A stretch of 64,000 nt of DNA from assembly GCA_965546615.1 (NCBI GenBank), contig CBEUVQ010000008.1, positions 1 to 64,000 on the forward strand, given 5' to 3'. The stretch is from CBEUVQ01 sp965546615 (lineage in GTDB: Bacteria > Bacillota > Desulfotomaculia > Desulfotomaculales > Desulfohalotomaculaceae). Position numbers and translations under genes: made by a program. Below the pieces are notes generated by a model. It searched no databases. It saw only the letters and a program-made list of their open reading frames with translations, and had not been told where the DNA came from. Below are positions 47,738 to 56,903 of the stretch, in pieces (the stretch's first letter is position 1; each line of letters opens with the position of its first letter).

Positions 47738-49446
47738 TATTTTAACCTTTTTAATAAATCCTCCACTTCTAAAGTATTAATTACATCTTCTGGCGATAAC
47801 CAAGCACGGCGGGCCACCGCCACCCCATACTCCATCTCATCCAAACGCTTTAAATCGTGAGCATCGGTGTTGATGGCTACGTTAACTCCCAATTCTCTGG
47901 CAGTTCTGGCATTTTCTTCACTTAAATCCAAGCGGTCAGGGGAAGAATTTATCTCTAATACTGTATCATATTTAGCAGCTGCTTCCAAAACCCTCTCCAT
48001 ATCTACTTCATAACCGCTGCGCCGAGACAATAATCGTCCGGTAACATGACCGATGATGTCGACGTGTTCATGCTTAATTGCTGAAATAATACGCTCAGTC
48101 ATTGTTTCTTTATCCTGCTTAAAAGCAGTATGCACCGAAGCTACTACAACATCTAAATCAGCTAACACATCATCATGGTGATCAAGCCGACCGTCAGGTA
48201 AAATGTCACATTCCACTCCCGTTAATATCTCAAAATCATCCATTTCTTTATTTAAGCTTTCTATCAACTTGCACTGCTGCTGCAGTCGTTCAGGCGATAA
48301 GCCGTTGGCAATTTTTAACGATCCGGAATGGTCAGTAACCGCTAAGTAACTATAGCCCTTTTCCTGCGCCCGTTTAGCCATATCTTCCAAAGATGCTCCG
48401 GCATCGCTCCAGGTGGTATGGGTATGTAAATCCCCTTTGATATCCTGCAAACTCACTAAATGCGGCAGAGCACCGGTTTGGGCCAACTCTATTTCACCGT
48501 TGTCTTCACGCAGTTCAGGTGGAATATACGCCATATCCAAATGCTCGTATATATCGGCTTCACTTTGCACATCAAAATGTTTGCCGGTTTGATCAGTAAT
48601 TCCTTTGTGGCTTAATTTCCATCCTTTTTGCTCCGCTATTTTCATTAGGTGTCGATAGTGATCTTTACTTCCGGTATTGCGATGCCAAGTGGTAATATAA
48701 TATTCCGGTTCCACTACCGAAATATCTATTTCCAGCCCCCACCAACTAAGCACCCGCACCCGTTTATCTTCTCTTGCCAAAGTTTTGGTAACACGGGGAT
48801 AAGCTGCAGCAGCGTCAATCACTTCGCTGATATTTTCGGCAGCAACCACTAAGTCTAAATCGGATACAGTTTCTTTCCACCGCCTGGTACCGCCGCCAAT
48901 TTCAACTCTTTTTACACCCGGAACAGCAGAAATATAATCAATCATCTCAGCAGCTAAATCCCGGGCTGCACCTAAAAGCGTACGGTCCGCACCGCTGCGC
49001 AGTACATTCACATGACGCAGTATATCAAATTCCGAACGTGCACTCATCCCTGGCAGCGTGCGAATTTTATGCTCTTTGGCCGCAGCCTCCAATTCATCAA
49101 TCGAAGTAATGCCCAATTTCTCATAAAGCAGTTTAGCCTTTTTAGGGCCAATACCGGGCAAAGTGCGTATTTCCAATACACCTTTCGGAATTTCTTTCAG
49201 CAATTCCTGATGCGCTTTACAGGTGCCGCTTTCCAATATTTCTTTTATTTTACCGCTGATTGCTTTACCAATGCCCGGTATTTTTGTGAGCTGCCCCCGT
49301 TTCAAAAGCTCTTCTACCGGTTGTTCCAGGCGGGATATTGTTTTCGCCCCATTGCGGTATGCCCTTATTTTAAAGAAATCGCCTCCCTTTATTTCTAACA
49401 GATCAGCCATTTCGTAAAACACCCAAGCTATTTCAATGTTCAACAT
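47737..49446 (-). CDS. polX: DNA polymerase X family protein with PHP domain
   Basis: The 569-residue protein joins a pol-beta-like domain (helix-hairpin-helix [12 protein letters not shown] near 55-66, [14 protein letters not shown] near 95-108, catalytic DLDLVV) to a C-terminal PHP phosphoesterase domain ([12 protein letters not shown] at about 340-351, [18 protein letters not shown]). Bacterial PolX enzymes fill short gaps and have 3'-5' exonuclease activity from the PHP domain. ATG follows AGGAG at ten bases. Coupled to mpg downstream; zapA lies upstream. Confidence 0.95.
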   Translation of the reverse strand: MLNIEIAWVFYEMADLLEIKGGDFFKIRAYRNGAKTISRLEQPVEELLKRGQLTKIPGIGKAISGKIKEILESGTCKAHQELLKEIPKGVLEIRTLPGIGPKKAKLLYEKLGITSIDELEAAAKEHKIRTLPGMSARSEFDILRHVNVLRSGADRTLLGAARDLAAEMIDYISAVPGVKRVEIGGGTRRWKETVSDLDLVVAAENISEVIDAAAAYPRVTKTLAREDKRVRVLSWWGLEIDISVVEPEYYITTWHRNTGSKDHYRHLMKIAEQKGWKLSHKGITDQTGKHFDVQSEADIYEHLDMAYIPPELREDNGEIELAQTGALPHLVSLQDIKGDLHTHTTWSDAGASLEDMAKRAQEKGYSYLAVTDHSGSLKIANGLSPERLQQQCKLIESLNKEMDDFEILTGVECDILPDGRLDHHDDVLADLDVVVASVHTAFKQDKETMTERIISAIKHEHVDIIGHVTGRLLSRRSGYEVDMERVLEAAAKYDTVLEINSSPDRLDLSEENARTARELGVNVAINTDAHDLKRLDEMEYGVAVARRAWLSPEDVINTLEVEDLLKRLK

Positions 49447-49510
49447 CTCGCAACCGCTCCTGTTTTTATTACAAAATTATGCTTATTTTAGTTTACCTTA
49501 AAACACGAAA

Positions 49511-49556
49511 AGAAACACCCATGAAGCTGCATTTAAGCCCCTTCATGAGTGTCTTT
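49511..49556 (-). terminator. Terminator after zapA
   Basis: AGACACTCATGAAG and CTTCATGGGTGTTT form a long stem on the minus strand, followed by CTTTTCG, 13 bp past the zapA stop. Confidence 0.8.
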
Positions 49557-49569
49557 AAAATTATCAAAG

Positions 49570-49827
49570 TTATTCAGGCTTTTTATCTATAAGCTTTATC
49601 AGATTATCATAATCCTCTTGCAGCTTACTTAACTCATCGGCAATGTTGATAGCCGCCAGCACTGCTGCGTTGGTGAGTGAGAGTCGGGGGTTGCGGCTGA
49701 CCAGCTGCTTTATTTTTCTGTTGACGTACTGCGCAACCATTTGCATATACTCAGGAGATTCATCTCCTCTAAGCGTATAGGATGCCCCGCATATTTCCAC
49801 TTCTACACGGGTTTTCGAAGCAGACAT
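49570..49827 (-). CDS. zapA: Cell-division protein ZapA
   Basis: Stabilises FtsZ protofilaments. The 85-residue protein has the globular head (RVEVEICGASYTLRGDESPEYM, cited as residues 6-27) and a C-terminal coiled coil (about 40-80). The ATG at 49827 has GAGGAGGG before it; a reading that begins at 49869 would include the upstream regulatory element and lacks a ribosome site. One copy of the recurrent element lies 35-59 bp upstream. Confidence 0.92.
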   Translation of the reverse strand: MSASKTRVEVEICGASYTLRGDESPEYMQMVAQYVNRKIKQLVSRNPRLSLTNAAVLAAINIADELSKLQEDYDNLIKLIDKKPE

Positions 49828-49861
49828 AGCAACCCTCCTCACTAACTTTCTATTATCGAAT

Positions 49862-49886
49862 TTCGGCATAATCTGCCTAATCCCTG
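49862..49886 (-). promoter_or_regulatory. Recurrent element CAGGGAT-N11-TGCCGAA, copy 4
   Basis: Minus strand CAGGGAT (49886-49880), 11 bp, TGCCGAA (49868-49862), between pheT and zapA. TGCCGAA still fits the Spo0A box TGNCGAA. Confidence 0.45.
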
Positions 49887-49920
49887 CTGCTTTGAGGTAA
49901 TTTTCTCCTAATTTTGCCTG

Positions 49921-52341
49921 TTAACTTCTCAATACTGCTTCAAATTCTTTATTCAGCGCTCTATAAATTTTATCAACCTGTTTGGATACCTCTTCATCAG
50001 TAAGAGTACGGTCACCGGCTTGGAAGAACAATGAAAATGCCTGGCTCTTATACCCTTCCGGCACTTGACTGCCTTCGTACACGTCAAATACCAGTACCTG
50101 TTTTAACGATTTTCCGGATGCTTTATTAATCACTGCAATCATATCATCGGTAGCAATATCCTTTTTAATAATTACCGCCAAATCCCGTTCCACCGCCGGG
50201 AACTTCGGCAGCTGGGTATATTGTGGTTTTTCTAATTCTATTTCCATTAAATCATTTAAGTCAATTTTAACGGCAACAGCCCGGTGAGGAAGTTCATAGT
50301 TTTCTAAAACGTTAGGATGCAGCTCCCCAATGACACCGATCATCTTTCCATCTGCTTCTATTGCCGCAACCCGACCGGGATGAAAACTGGGATCGGCAAA
50401 GCGCACAAAACGTGCATTTTTTAAGCCGATTTCAGCAAACAGCGTTTCCAATACCCCTTTGGCAAAATAAAAATCCATCGGTTCTGCCGATTTGCTCCAT
50501 GATTTCTCGGTTTCCCCGGAAAACACCATAGCCAGCGTAAATCGTTCGTCCGGCAAATTCTGCCCTTGTTTAGGATAATAAACTTTACCAATTTCAAAAA
50601 TCGCTCCGTTTTGCACCTGACGGTTATGGTTCCTCTGTAATACTTCCAGCAAATTAGGCACCGGCACCGTGCGCATGATCGACTGTTCTTCACTGAGCGG
50701 GTTCTGCAGTGCCAAAGCGTTTCTAAGAGCACTGTCTGCAGGCAGATTCATTTTATCAAACACCTTGGGGCTGACAAAACCATAAGTAACTACTTCGGTC
50801 AACCCGCAGCCGTTTAGGATGTTTTTAATGTCATGCATCAGCTGCTGCTGCCGGTTTCTTTTGCCTTGGGTAGTTTGCCCGTAAATCATTGTATCCGGAA
50901 TGTTATTGTAGCCGTAAATTCGGGCTGTTTCCTCAATTAAGTCTGCTTCTATACCTACATCCGGCCGGAAAGTAGGTACAGTTACCAATAAGTTACCATT
51001 ATCGTGCTGTACTTTAAACTGCAACGAAGTTAAAATGTCTTTAATAACCGCAGTTTCTACTTTTATTCCCAAAACATGCTCTACCCGTTCCGGACGCAAA
51101 GTGATTGTTTTCTCCACCAGCGGGTGAGGATAATTGTCAACTTCTCCTTGAGCCACCACACCGCCGGCAAGCTGATTGATTAAATATGCCGCCCGATCAC
51201 AAGCCCGTACACAGCCGCCTATGTCAATACCCTTTTCAAAACGGGCGGATGATTCTGATCGCATACCCAAAGCTTTGGCAGTACGGCGCACGCTCACCGG
51301 GTTAAAGTAGGCTGATTCAATCAAAATATTTGTGGTTTTATCGGTAACTTCACTCTCCAAGCCGCCCATTACTCCCGCTACCGCTGCCGGACCGCTCGGA
51401 TCGGCAATTACCAGCATATTTTCATTTAAAATGCGCTCATTACCGTCTAATGTTTTCATCGACTCATCAGCTTTTGCACAGCGAACAATAATATGATGGT
51501 CTTTCAGCTGATCATAATCAAAAGCATGCAGCGGTTGACCTAATTCCAGCATGACATAGTTGGTGACGTCAACAATATTGTTAATTGGCCGGATATCTGC
51601 CGCTCGCAGTCTTTGCTGCATCCAGGCCGGTGAAGGACCAATCTTCACTCCCTGCACTACTCTTGCCACATAGCGTCGGCATAAATCAGGTGCTTCAATA
51701 TCTACCTTGACCAATTCAGAGGCAGCTGCACCTTGTTCTTCCAATTTAAACTGCGGGCAGCGCATTTCTACGCCTAAAATGGCTGCTACTTCTCTTGCCA
51801 CACCGATCATGGAAAGGCAGTCACCACGGTTGGGGGTGAGGTCAAGCTCCAGCATGTAATCATCCAAACCCAAATACTCTTTAATATCGATATTTAACGG
51901 AGTATCCTCCGGCAAAATCATAATGCCGTCCTGCTGATCTTCCGGCAAAAGCTTGGCATCTATGCCCAGTTCCTGCCCTGAACATAACATACCGCGGGAT
52001 TCTTCTCCACGCAGTTTAGATTTTTTAATTACCACCCCACCGGGCAGCTTTGCTCCTTCTTTAGCAACCGGAATTTTGTGTCCTTCCCTAACGTTAGCTG
52101 CACCGGTGACAATTTGAATGCGGTCTTGTCCATCAGTAGTTATTTGACAAACTACCAGTTTGTCAGCATTGGGGTGACGGTCAATTTTCAGAATTTGACC
52201 GGTAACAACATTTTCAATACCTTCCCCCAGAAATTGAACATTCTCTACCGCCACACCGGCCATTGTCAGTTTATCAGCCAATTCATGCGGTGGAATATTT
52301 ATATCAACAAATTCTTTAAGCCATTTATATGAAACCTTCAT
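49921..52341 (-). CDS. pheT: Phenylalanyl-tRNA synthetase, beta subunit
   Basis: Forms the alpha2-beta2 synthetase with PheS. The 806-residue protein starts with the EMAP-type tRNA-binding domain (about 40-150), followed by the B3/B4 editing domain, B5, the inactive catalytic-like core and a C-terminal ferredoxin-fold anticodon-binding domain (about 710-806). It follows pheS by 16 bp in the T-box-controlled transcript. Confidence 0.97.
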   Translation of the reverse strand: MKVSYKWLKEFVDINIPPHELADKLTMAGVAVENVQFLGEGIENVVTGQILKIDRHPNADKLVVCQITTDGQDRIQIVTGAANVREGHKIPVAKEGAKLPGGVVIKKSKLRGEESRGMLCSGQELGIDAKLLPEDQQDGIMILPEDTPLNIDIKEYLGLDDYMLELDLTPNRGDCLSMIGVAREVAAILGVEMRCPQFKLEEQGAAASELVKVDIEAPDLCRRYVARVVQGVKIGPSPAWMQQRLRAADIRPINNIVDVTNYVMLELGQPLHAFDYDQLKDHHIIVRCAKADESMKTLDGNERILNENMLVIADPSGPAAVAGVMGGLESEVTDKTTNILIESAYFNPVSVRRTAKALGMRSESSARFEKGIDIGGCVRACDRAAYLINQLAGGVVAQGEVDNYPHPLVEKTITLRPERVEHVLGIKVETAVIKDILTSLQFKVQHDNGNLLVTVPTFRPDVGIEADLIEETARIYGYNNIPDTMIYGQTTQGKRNRQQQLMHDIKNILNGCGLTEVVTYGFVSPKVFDKMNLPADSALRNALALQNPLSEEQSIMRTVPVPNLLEVLQRNHNRQVQNGAIFEIGKVYYPKQGQNLPDERFTLAMVFSGETEKSWSKSAEPMDFYFAKGVLETLFAEIGLKNARFVRFADPSFHPGRVAAIEADGKMIGVIGELHPNVLENYELPHRAVAVKIDLNDLMEIELEKPQYTQLPKFPAVERDLAVIIKKDIATDDMIAVINKASGKSLKQVLVFDVYEGSQVPEGYKSQAFSLFFQAGDRTLTDEEVSKQVDKIYRALNKEFEAVLRS

Positions 52342-52357
52342 TCAGCTATAGACCTCC

Positions 52358-53380
52358 TTAAAACTGGGATAAAAACCGCAAATCGTTATCATAAAACAGC
52401 CGCAAATCATCAATGCCGTATTTAAGCATGGCAATGCGCTCAACACCCATTCCAAAAGCAAAGCCGGTAACCTCTTCAGGGTTATAGCCGGACATTTCCA
52501 GCACTCTGGGGTGAACCATGCCGCAGCCAAGTATTTCCAGCCAACCTGTGCCGCTGCAAACCCGACAGCCTTTTCCTTTACATATCACACAAGAAATATC
52601 TACTTCCGCACTTGGCTCAGTAAACGGAAAATAGCTGGGACGGAATCTGGTTTTAGTATCTGCCCCAAACATCTGGCGGGCAAATAAGCTTAAAATACCT
52701 TTTAAATTGCTGAAAGTAATATGCTTGTCTACCGCTAAACCTTCAACCTGGGTGAACATTGGCGAATGAGTAGCATCATCATCGCGGCGGTACACTCTGC
52801 CGGGAACAATAATTTTTACCGGCAGATTAGGTGCTGTTTTTTCCATAGTGCGCACTTGTACCGGTGAAGTATGGGTACGCAGCAGCACCTCTGGGGTAAT
52901 AAAAAATGTATCCTGCATATCCCTAGCAGGGTGATCTTTATGTAAATTTAATGCTTCAAAGTTGTAATAATCCAGTTCTACCTCCGGTCCTTCAGCAATG
53001 TTAAAACCCAGCCCTAAAAAAACAGACTCAATTTCTTCCTGAACTTTAGTGAGCGGATGTTTGCTGCCGATTAAAAACGGCTTACCGGGAAGAGTTATAT
53101 CGATCGTTTCACCGGCCATACGCTGTTCCTTTTCTTTTTCTTTCAGCTCTTGATTGCGTTTGGAAATATATACTTCTAATTCTGCCCTGATTTTATTGGC
53201 CAGTGCCCCGATTTTTGGGCGCTCCTCTGCTGATAACGAACCCATTCCGCGTAATATTGAGGTAAGTTCACCTTTTTTGCCCAAATATTTCACTCTCAAA
53301 TTGCTAAGTTCATTTAACGTTTCTGCCTCTGCTAACTCTTGTTGAGCCTCGGCGGCAAGGTTTCTAAGTTTTTCTTCCAT
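52358..53380 (-). CDS. pheS: Phenylalanyl-tRNA synthetase, alpha subunit
   Basis: Catalytic subunit charging tRNA-Phe. The 340-residue class II synthetase has an N-terminal coiled coil (about 1-85), motif 2 ([11 protein letters not shown] with [14 protein letters not shown]), and motif 3 [14 protein letters not shown] (about 308-321). [18 protein letters not shown] insert provides cysteines often seen in Gram-positive PheS. The ATG at 53380 follows GGAGG. A T-box leader with a Phe (UUC) specifier precedes it. Confidence 0.97.
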   Translation of the reverse strand: MEEKLRNLAAEAQQELAEAETLNELSNLRVKYLGKKGELTSILRGMGSLSAEERPKIGALANKIRAELEVYISKRNQELKEKEKEQRMAGETIDITLPGKPFLIGSKHPLTKVQEEIESVFLGLGFNIAEGPEVELDYYNFEALNLHKDHPARDMQDTFFITPEVLLRTHTSPVQVRTMEKTAPNLPVKIIVPGRVYRRDDDATHSPMFTQVEGLAVDKHITFSNLKGILSLFARQMFGADTKTRFRPSYFPFTEPSAEVDISCVICKGKGCRVCSGTGWLEILGCGMVHPRVLEMSGYNPEEVTGFAFGMGVERIAMLKYGIDDLRLFYDNDLRFLSQF

Positions 53381-53454
53381 AGTTAACCTCCATACCATAT
53401 TTTATACAGCGTTCTCCACACTAAATAATTTTACAACATTATCCGTCTAAAAAC

Positions 53455-53735
53455 AAAAAATTCCGCCCTAAAAAGGGACGGAACTTATTTCCGCGGTACC
53501 ACCCTTGTTGTTTATACCAACCGGGGTATAAACCACTCTTTGTGTACTGAGAACATTTCCTTTAACGGGGAAAACCGGCAAACACCTACTGATAACTATC
53601 TTTTAAAGTTACGTTCAGTATGCAGCTCCGGGGTGAACTTCATGTGCACATCTTAGGTTGGCTTGCAGTCGGTGACCAACCCTCCCTGAAAAGATTAACG
53701 CAGCACTACCCTCCCCTTCGCAGCCGTTGCATAAT
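53455..53735 (-). promoter_or_regulatory. T-box leader of pheST (Phe specifier)
   Basis: The T-box core AGGGTGGTACCGCGG (53505-53491) is followed by the terminator TTCCGTCCCT...AGGGCGGAA (53483-53461) and a T-run. In the stem I region, GAAGTTCACC places the specifier UUC at 53637-53635, aligned with the ACC specifier of the thrS leader by the shared GAGCTGCAT that follows. Uncharged tRNA-Phe should favour read-through into pheST. Confidence 0.92.
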
Positions 53736-53766
53736 GGGCTTATCATTTGTATGGACAGTGTACAAA

Positions 53767-53859
53767 TTAATGTACCACCAACCTCTTGTAAAGCATGTAG
53801 GCTCTGACGGATCCGGTTGCTTCAAACAGCCTCCAAAAATATTCGGCAGTCAATACCAT
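53767..53859 (-). CDS. yqzL: YqzL-family microprotein
   Basis: A 30-residue reading frame from ATG 53859 to TAA 53767. It begins MVLTAEYFWRLFEATGSV and continues with AYMLYKRL; the FWRLFE-TGS-AYLLYK pattern matches the YqzL family of Firmicutes as I recall it, which has no known function and sits beside era/recO in Bacillus. A weak GAGGAAAGG precedes the ATG, and a TATAAT-type promoter lies 41 bp upstream. Here it occupies the space between an rRNA methyltransferase gene and the pheS T-box. Confidence 0.65.
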   Translation of the reverse strand: MVLTAEYFWRLFEATGSVRAYMLYKRLVVH

Positions 53860-53899
53860 TGACACACAACCTTTCCTCAGTTTTTTATATCCGTCTTCA

Positions 53900-53929
53900 A
53901 TTATATCATAGAGCTACACACAAAAACAA
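53900..53929 (-). promoter_or_regulatory. Promoter upstream of yqzL and the pheST T-box
   Basis: TTGTTT (53929-53924), 18 bp, TATAAT (53905-53900) on the minus strand. A second, weaker promoter directly before the T-box cannot be excluded. Confidence 0.55.
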
Positions 53930-53955
53930 GAAAGTTTACAGATAATTTCATACAT

Positions 53956-54759
53956 TCAATTTTGTTTCATTCTTTGGCGAACAGTTTCATACAGCATAAT
54001 GGCACAAGCCACCCCAACGTTTAACGATTCTGCATTTCCCGGCATTGGTATTGTTGCGGTAATGTCAGCAGCAGCTGTGGTTTGCTTTGCCGGACCGTTA
54101 GCTTCATTACCTACAGCCAAAGCAATGCTGCCGCTTAAATCTACGTTTTGAATCATTGTACCGCCTTGAGGCTGCCCCATAACCACCTTTACTTGGTGCT
54201 GCCGCAGCATATTAAACAGCGCTCTGTTATCCTCAACCGGCATTACCGGCAAATGAAATATCGACCCCATGGTAGAGCGCAAAGTTTTCGGATTATATAT
54301 ATCAACAGTCCCTTTAAGCAAAACAACTCCGGTAGCTTGTGCCGCATCAGCAGTGCGTACAATAGTGCCTAAGTTGCCCGGGTCTTGGATCCCGTCTACC
54401 AATACTATTAAAGCAGGCTTATTTAAAGGCAGCACATCACTCAAGCTGTATTTAGGCATCCGCACCAGCGCTAAAACACCTTGAGGATTGTCGGTATCGG
54501 CAATTTCTTTCATCAAATTTTCAGATATTTGATAACTAGGAATGCTTTGTCTTTCAGCTTCTTTTAACACAGCGCATCCACGCTGATTAGCAAGCAGTTT
54601 AGGCGAATAATATAAAGATTCTGTCTGCATGCTTGAACGCAGCAGTTCTTCCGCAAACCTAATGCCTTCAATAATAAATTTTTGCTCTTTTTGCCTAAAC
54701 TGGCGGCGAGCAAGTTTATGTAAATATTTAATCTTCGGATTAGACCTTTGTAGTTCCAT
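53956..54759 (-). CDS. TrmH/SpoU-family RNA 2'-O-methyltransferase
   Basis: The 267-residue protein has an N-terminal substrate-binding domain and a C-terminal SPOUT knot: motif 1 DGIQDPGNLGTIVRTADA (about 117-134), motif 2 ALAVGNEANGP (about 210-220) and motif 3 IPMPGNAESLNVGVACAIML. Members methylate 23S rRNA or tRNA ribose; the exact target is not clear. In many Firmicutes this gene (YsgA) lies near pheST, as here. The ATG has only a weak AGGCG site. Confidence 0.9.
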   Translation of the reverse strand: MELQRSNPKIKYLHKLARRQFRQKEQKFIIEGIRFAEELLRSSMQTESLYYSPKLLANQRGCAVLKEAERQSIPSYQISENLMKEIADTDNPQGVLALVRMPKYSLSDVLPLNKPALIVLVDGIQDPGNLGTIVRTADAAQATGVVLLKGTVDIYNPKTLRSTMGSIFHLPVMPVEDNRALFNMLRQHQVKVVMGQPQGGTMIQNVDLSGSIALAVGNEANGPAKQTTAAADITATIPMPGNAESLNVGVACAIMLYETVRQRMKQN

Positions 54760-54775
54760 ATTTTCACGCCTATAA

Positions 54776-55423
54776 TTACAATTTACCCAATCGTTTCAAC
54801 TTGTCATTGTGGCCAATCGCTACCAGCACATCATTTTGCCGCACTTCTGCGTCTGCTCCCGGCGATATCACAATATCATTGCCGCGGCGGATTGCTAAAA
54901 TGGTTACGCCTAATTTGTTGCGAAAGCCAATTTGAACCAGTGTTTTGCCAACGTAACTATCCGGGGTAATTAATTCTACAATACTGTATTCCGGCGACAA
55001 ATTGATTTGTTCAATAATGTTTTCACTGACCAGTGCCCGGGCAACTCTTTCACCCATATCTCTTTCAGGAAACACCACTTCATCTGCCCCGACCCGATGC
55101 AGCACTTTGCCGTGCAGCTCGGTCTGCGCCTTGGCCACCACTTTTTTCACGCCAATATCTTTCAGCATCACAGTAACTAAAATACTGGTTTGAATATCTT
55201 GACCAATGGACACAACCACTACATCAAAACTCTTAAGAGCTAATTCATGTAAAGCATCATCGTCAGTGGCATCAGCTTGTACAGCATGAGTAACGTAATC
55301 AATGATATCTTCTACTTTGTCGGGGTCAGTATCTACCGCCAAAACCTCATGACCCATGCGGGCAAGTGTAACTGCCAAACTGCTGCCAAAACGCCCCAGG
55401 CCGATAACAGCAAATGTTTTCAA
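54776..55423 (-). CDS. ktrA: KtrA/TrkA-family potassium-uptake regulatory protein
   Basis: Gating subunit for a Ktr/Trk-type K+ channel. The 215-residue protein has an N-terminal RCK Rossmann domain with VIGLGRFGSSLA (about 6-17) and a C-terminal TrkA-C domain (about 135-215). A start upstream at 55450 has no ribosome site; GGGGAG lies before the TTG at 55423. No membrane subunit (KtrB/TrkH) is adjacent. It precedes the rRNA methyltransferase gene by 16 bp. Confidence 0.9.
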   Translation of the reverse strand: MKTFAVIGLGRFGSSLAVTLARMGHEVLAVDTDPDKVEDIIDYVTHAVQADATDDDALHELALKSFDVVVVSIGQDIQTSILVTVMLKDIGVKKVVAKAQTELHGKVLHRVGADEVVFPERDMGERVARALVSENIIEQINLSPEYSIVELITPDSYVGKTLVQIGFRNKLGVTILAIRRGNDIVISPGADAEVRQNDVLVAIGHNDKLKRLGKL

Positions 55424-55439
55424 AACAATCTCCCCTATA

Positions 55440-55465
55440 AAACAAAGCATGGTTGCCCATGCTTT
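55440..55465 (-). terminator. Terminator of infC-rpmI-rplT
   Basis: AAAGCATGG-GCAA-CCATGCTTT followed by GTTTTAT on the minus strand, 34 bp past the rplT stop. Confidence 0.8.
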
Positions 55466-55498
55466 ATTTTAATCGTTTTTTAATAAAATATGTTTACC

Positions 55499-55858
55499 TT
55501 ACTGGTTCTGCTGGCTTTTAGCCACTTCAACCAGCTTGTTAAAGCTTTGGCTGTCATTTATAGCCATATCAGCCAACATCTTGCGGTTAATTTCAATACC
55601 GGCTTTTTTCAAACCGCTCATAAAACGGCTGTAATTCATACCGTTCATACGTGCAGCAGCGTTAATTCTGGCAATCCAAAGCTTGCGAAATTCACGCTTG
55701 CGTGCCTTGCGGTCACGATATGCATAATGTAAAGATTTTAAAACCTGCTGATTGGCTACTCTAAAGAGCTTGCTCTTTGCACCGCGGTAACCTTTAGCAA
55801 GTTTAAGTATTTTTTTATGTCTTTTACGGGATACAACACTGCTTTTCGCCCGTGGCAT
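55499..55858 (-). CDS. rplT: 50S ribosomal protein L20
   Basis: Binds 23S rRNA early in assembly and, in Firmicutes, represses its own operon by binding the infC leader. The 119-residue protein is full length ([20 protein letters not shown]... basic N-terminal arm, [16 protein letters not shown] near 75-90). Last gene of infC-rpmI-rplT. Confidence 0.98.
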   Translation of the reverse strand: MPRAKSSVVSRKRHKKILKLAKGYRGAKSKLFRVANQQVLKSLHYAYRDRKARKREFRKLWIARINAAARMNGMNYSRFMSGLKKAGIEINRKMLADMAINDSQSFNKLVEVAKSQQNQ

Positions 55859-55901
55859 GAGACATTCCTCCTATTCTAACGTAATGATGGTTAAATATTT
55901 C

Positions 55902-56093
55902 TTAAGGGATTAATTTTTCAATCCGTTGGGCGTCTGCGGCGGTAACAACAGCAGATTTGCGCAGGTTACGCTTACGCTTGGATGATTTTTTTCCTAAAAT
56001 ATGGCTGTGATAAGCATGCCCACGCTTAATTTTACCGGTACCTGTACGCTTAAACCGTTTGGCAGCACCACGGTGAGTTTTAATTTTTGGCAT
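55902..56093 (-). CDS. rpmI: 50S ribosomal protein L35
   Basis: A 63-residue basic ribosomal protein starting [20 protein letters not shown] with the conserved [16 protein letters not shown]. It lies between infC and rplT, 17 bp after infC, in the universal order. Confidence 0.98.
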   Translation of the reverse strand: MPKIKTHRGAAKRFKRTGTGKIKRGHAYHSHILGKKSSKRKRNLRKSAVVTAADAQRIEKLIP

Positions 56094-56110
56094 GGATAAT
56101 GCACTCCTTC

Positions 56111-56632
56111 CTAGTCCTGTTTATCTATCTTCGGTGCTAAAATCATAACCATATTACGGCCTTCTAGTTTCGGCTGCCTTTCTATGGTGCCTACTTCTGC
56201 TAAATCTTTGGCCATTTGCTTAAGGATCTCCTGACCCTTCGGGGTATAGACTATTTCGCGTCCCCTGAACATAATAGTGGCTTTGACTTTATCACCACTT
56301 TTGAGAAAACGGGCAGCATTGCGCAGTTTCACGTTGTAGTCATGTTCCTCAATATTTGGACGCAGTTTAACCTCTTTAACATTAATAATGTGCTGCTTCT
56401 TTTTAGCTTCCTTTTCGCGCTTGCTTTGTTCATACTTATATTTGCCGTAATCCATCAAGCGACAAACGGGAGGCTTAGCCTGGGGAGCAATCTCAACCAA
56501 GTCCACCTGGCGTTCTTCAGCAATGCGCAATGCCTCCGGAACGGAAAAAATACCTAATTGGCTGCCTTCAGTGTCAACCAATCTTACCTCTTTTGCCCTT
56601 ATTTCTTCATTAATCCGCAAATCTTTACTAAT
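56111..56632 (-). CDS. infC: Translation initiation factor IF-3
   Basis: Prevents premature subunit joining and checks start-codon pairing. The 173-residue protein has the usual N- and C-domains ([16 protein letters not shown] near 64-79). The best start is ATT at 56632: GGGGGTG lies seven bases upstream, and the resulting [17 protein letters not shown] matches the family, whereas the first ordinary start-like codon (TTG at 56620) lacks a site and removes conserved residues. A rare AUU start is the known basis of IF-3 autocontrol in other bacteria. Confidence 0.95.
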   Translation of the reverse strand: MSKDLRINEEIRAKEVRLVDTEGSQLGIFSVPEALRIAEERQVDLVEIAPQAKPPVCRLMDYGKYKYEQSKREKEAKKKQHIINVKEVKLRPNIEEHDYNVKLRNAARFLKSGDKVKATIMFRGREIVYTPKGQEILKQMAKDLAEVGTIERQPKLEGRNMVMILAPKIDKQD

Positions 56633-56689
56633 ACAAATTCACCCCCTAATAAAAAATTTGTGTATTAAAAAAATTTAATAGTCGCAGCA

Positions 56690-56872
56690 TAAAATATAAA
56701 AGGGTGGCTAAACAGCCACCCAATAGTTCAACATATTAATTAAAACAACTAAAAACAACGGCGTTATTTTAATTAATGTTTGCTTAACCTTATCAACAAC
56801 CAAAATCATTTTGGCATCATAAGGTGAGAAGCGGATGGCCTCTACTTAAACAACTTTTCCTTTAACCTTGAG
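56690..56872 (-). ncRNA. L20-type leader with attenuator upstream of infC-rpmI-rplT
   Basis: The minus-strand leader contains GAGGCCATCCGCTTCTCACC (56847-56828), a block I associate with the L20 leader of Firmicutes, and near its end a terminator GGGTGGCT-GTTT-AGCCACCC (56721-56702) with TTTTATATTTTA. L20 binding should favour termination when ribosomal protein is in excess. Confidence 0.75.
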
Positions 56873-56873
56873 A

Positions 56874-56902
56874 ATTATAACACACTGTCCCCGACGTGTC
56901 AA
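56874..56902 (-). promoter_or_regulatory. Consensus sigma-A promoter of infC-rpmI-rplT
   Basis: TTGACA (56902-56897), 17 bp, TATAAT (56879-56874) on the minus strand: a perfect match. It abuts the thrS stop codon. Confidence 0.92.
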
Positions 56903-56903
56903 C

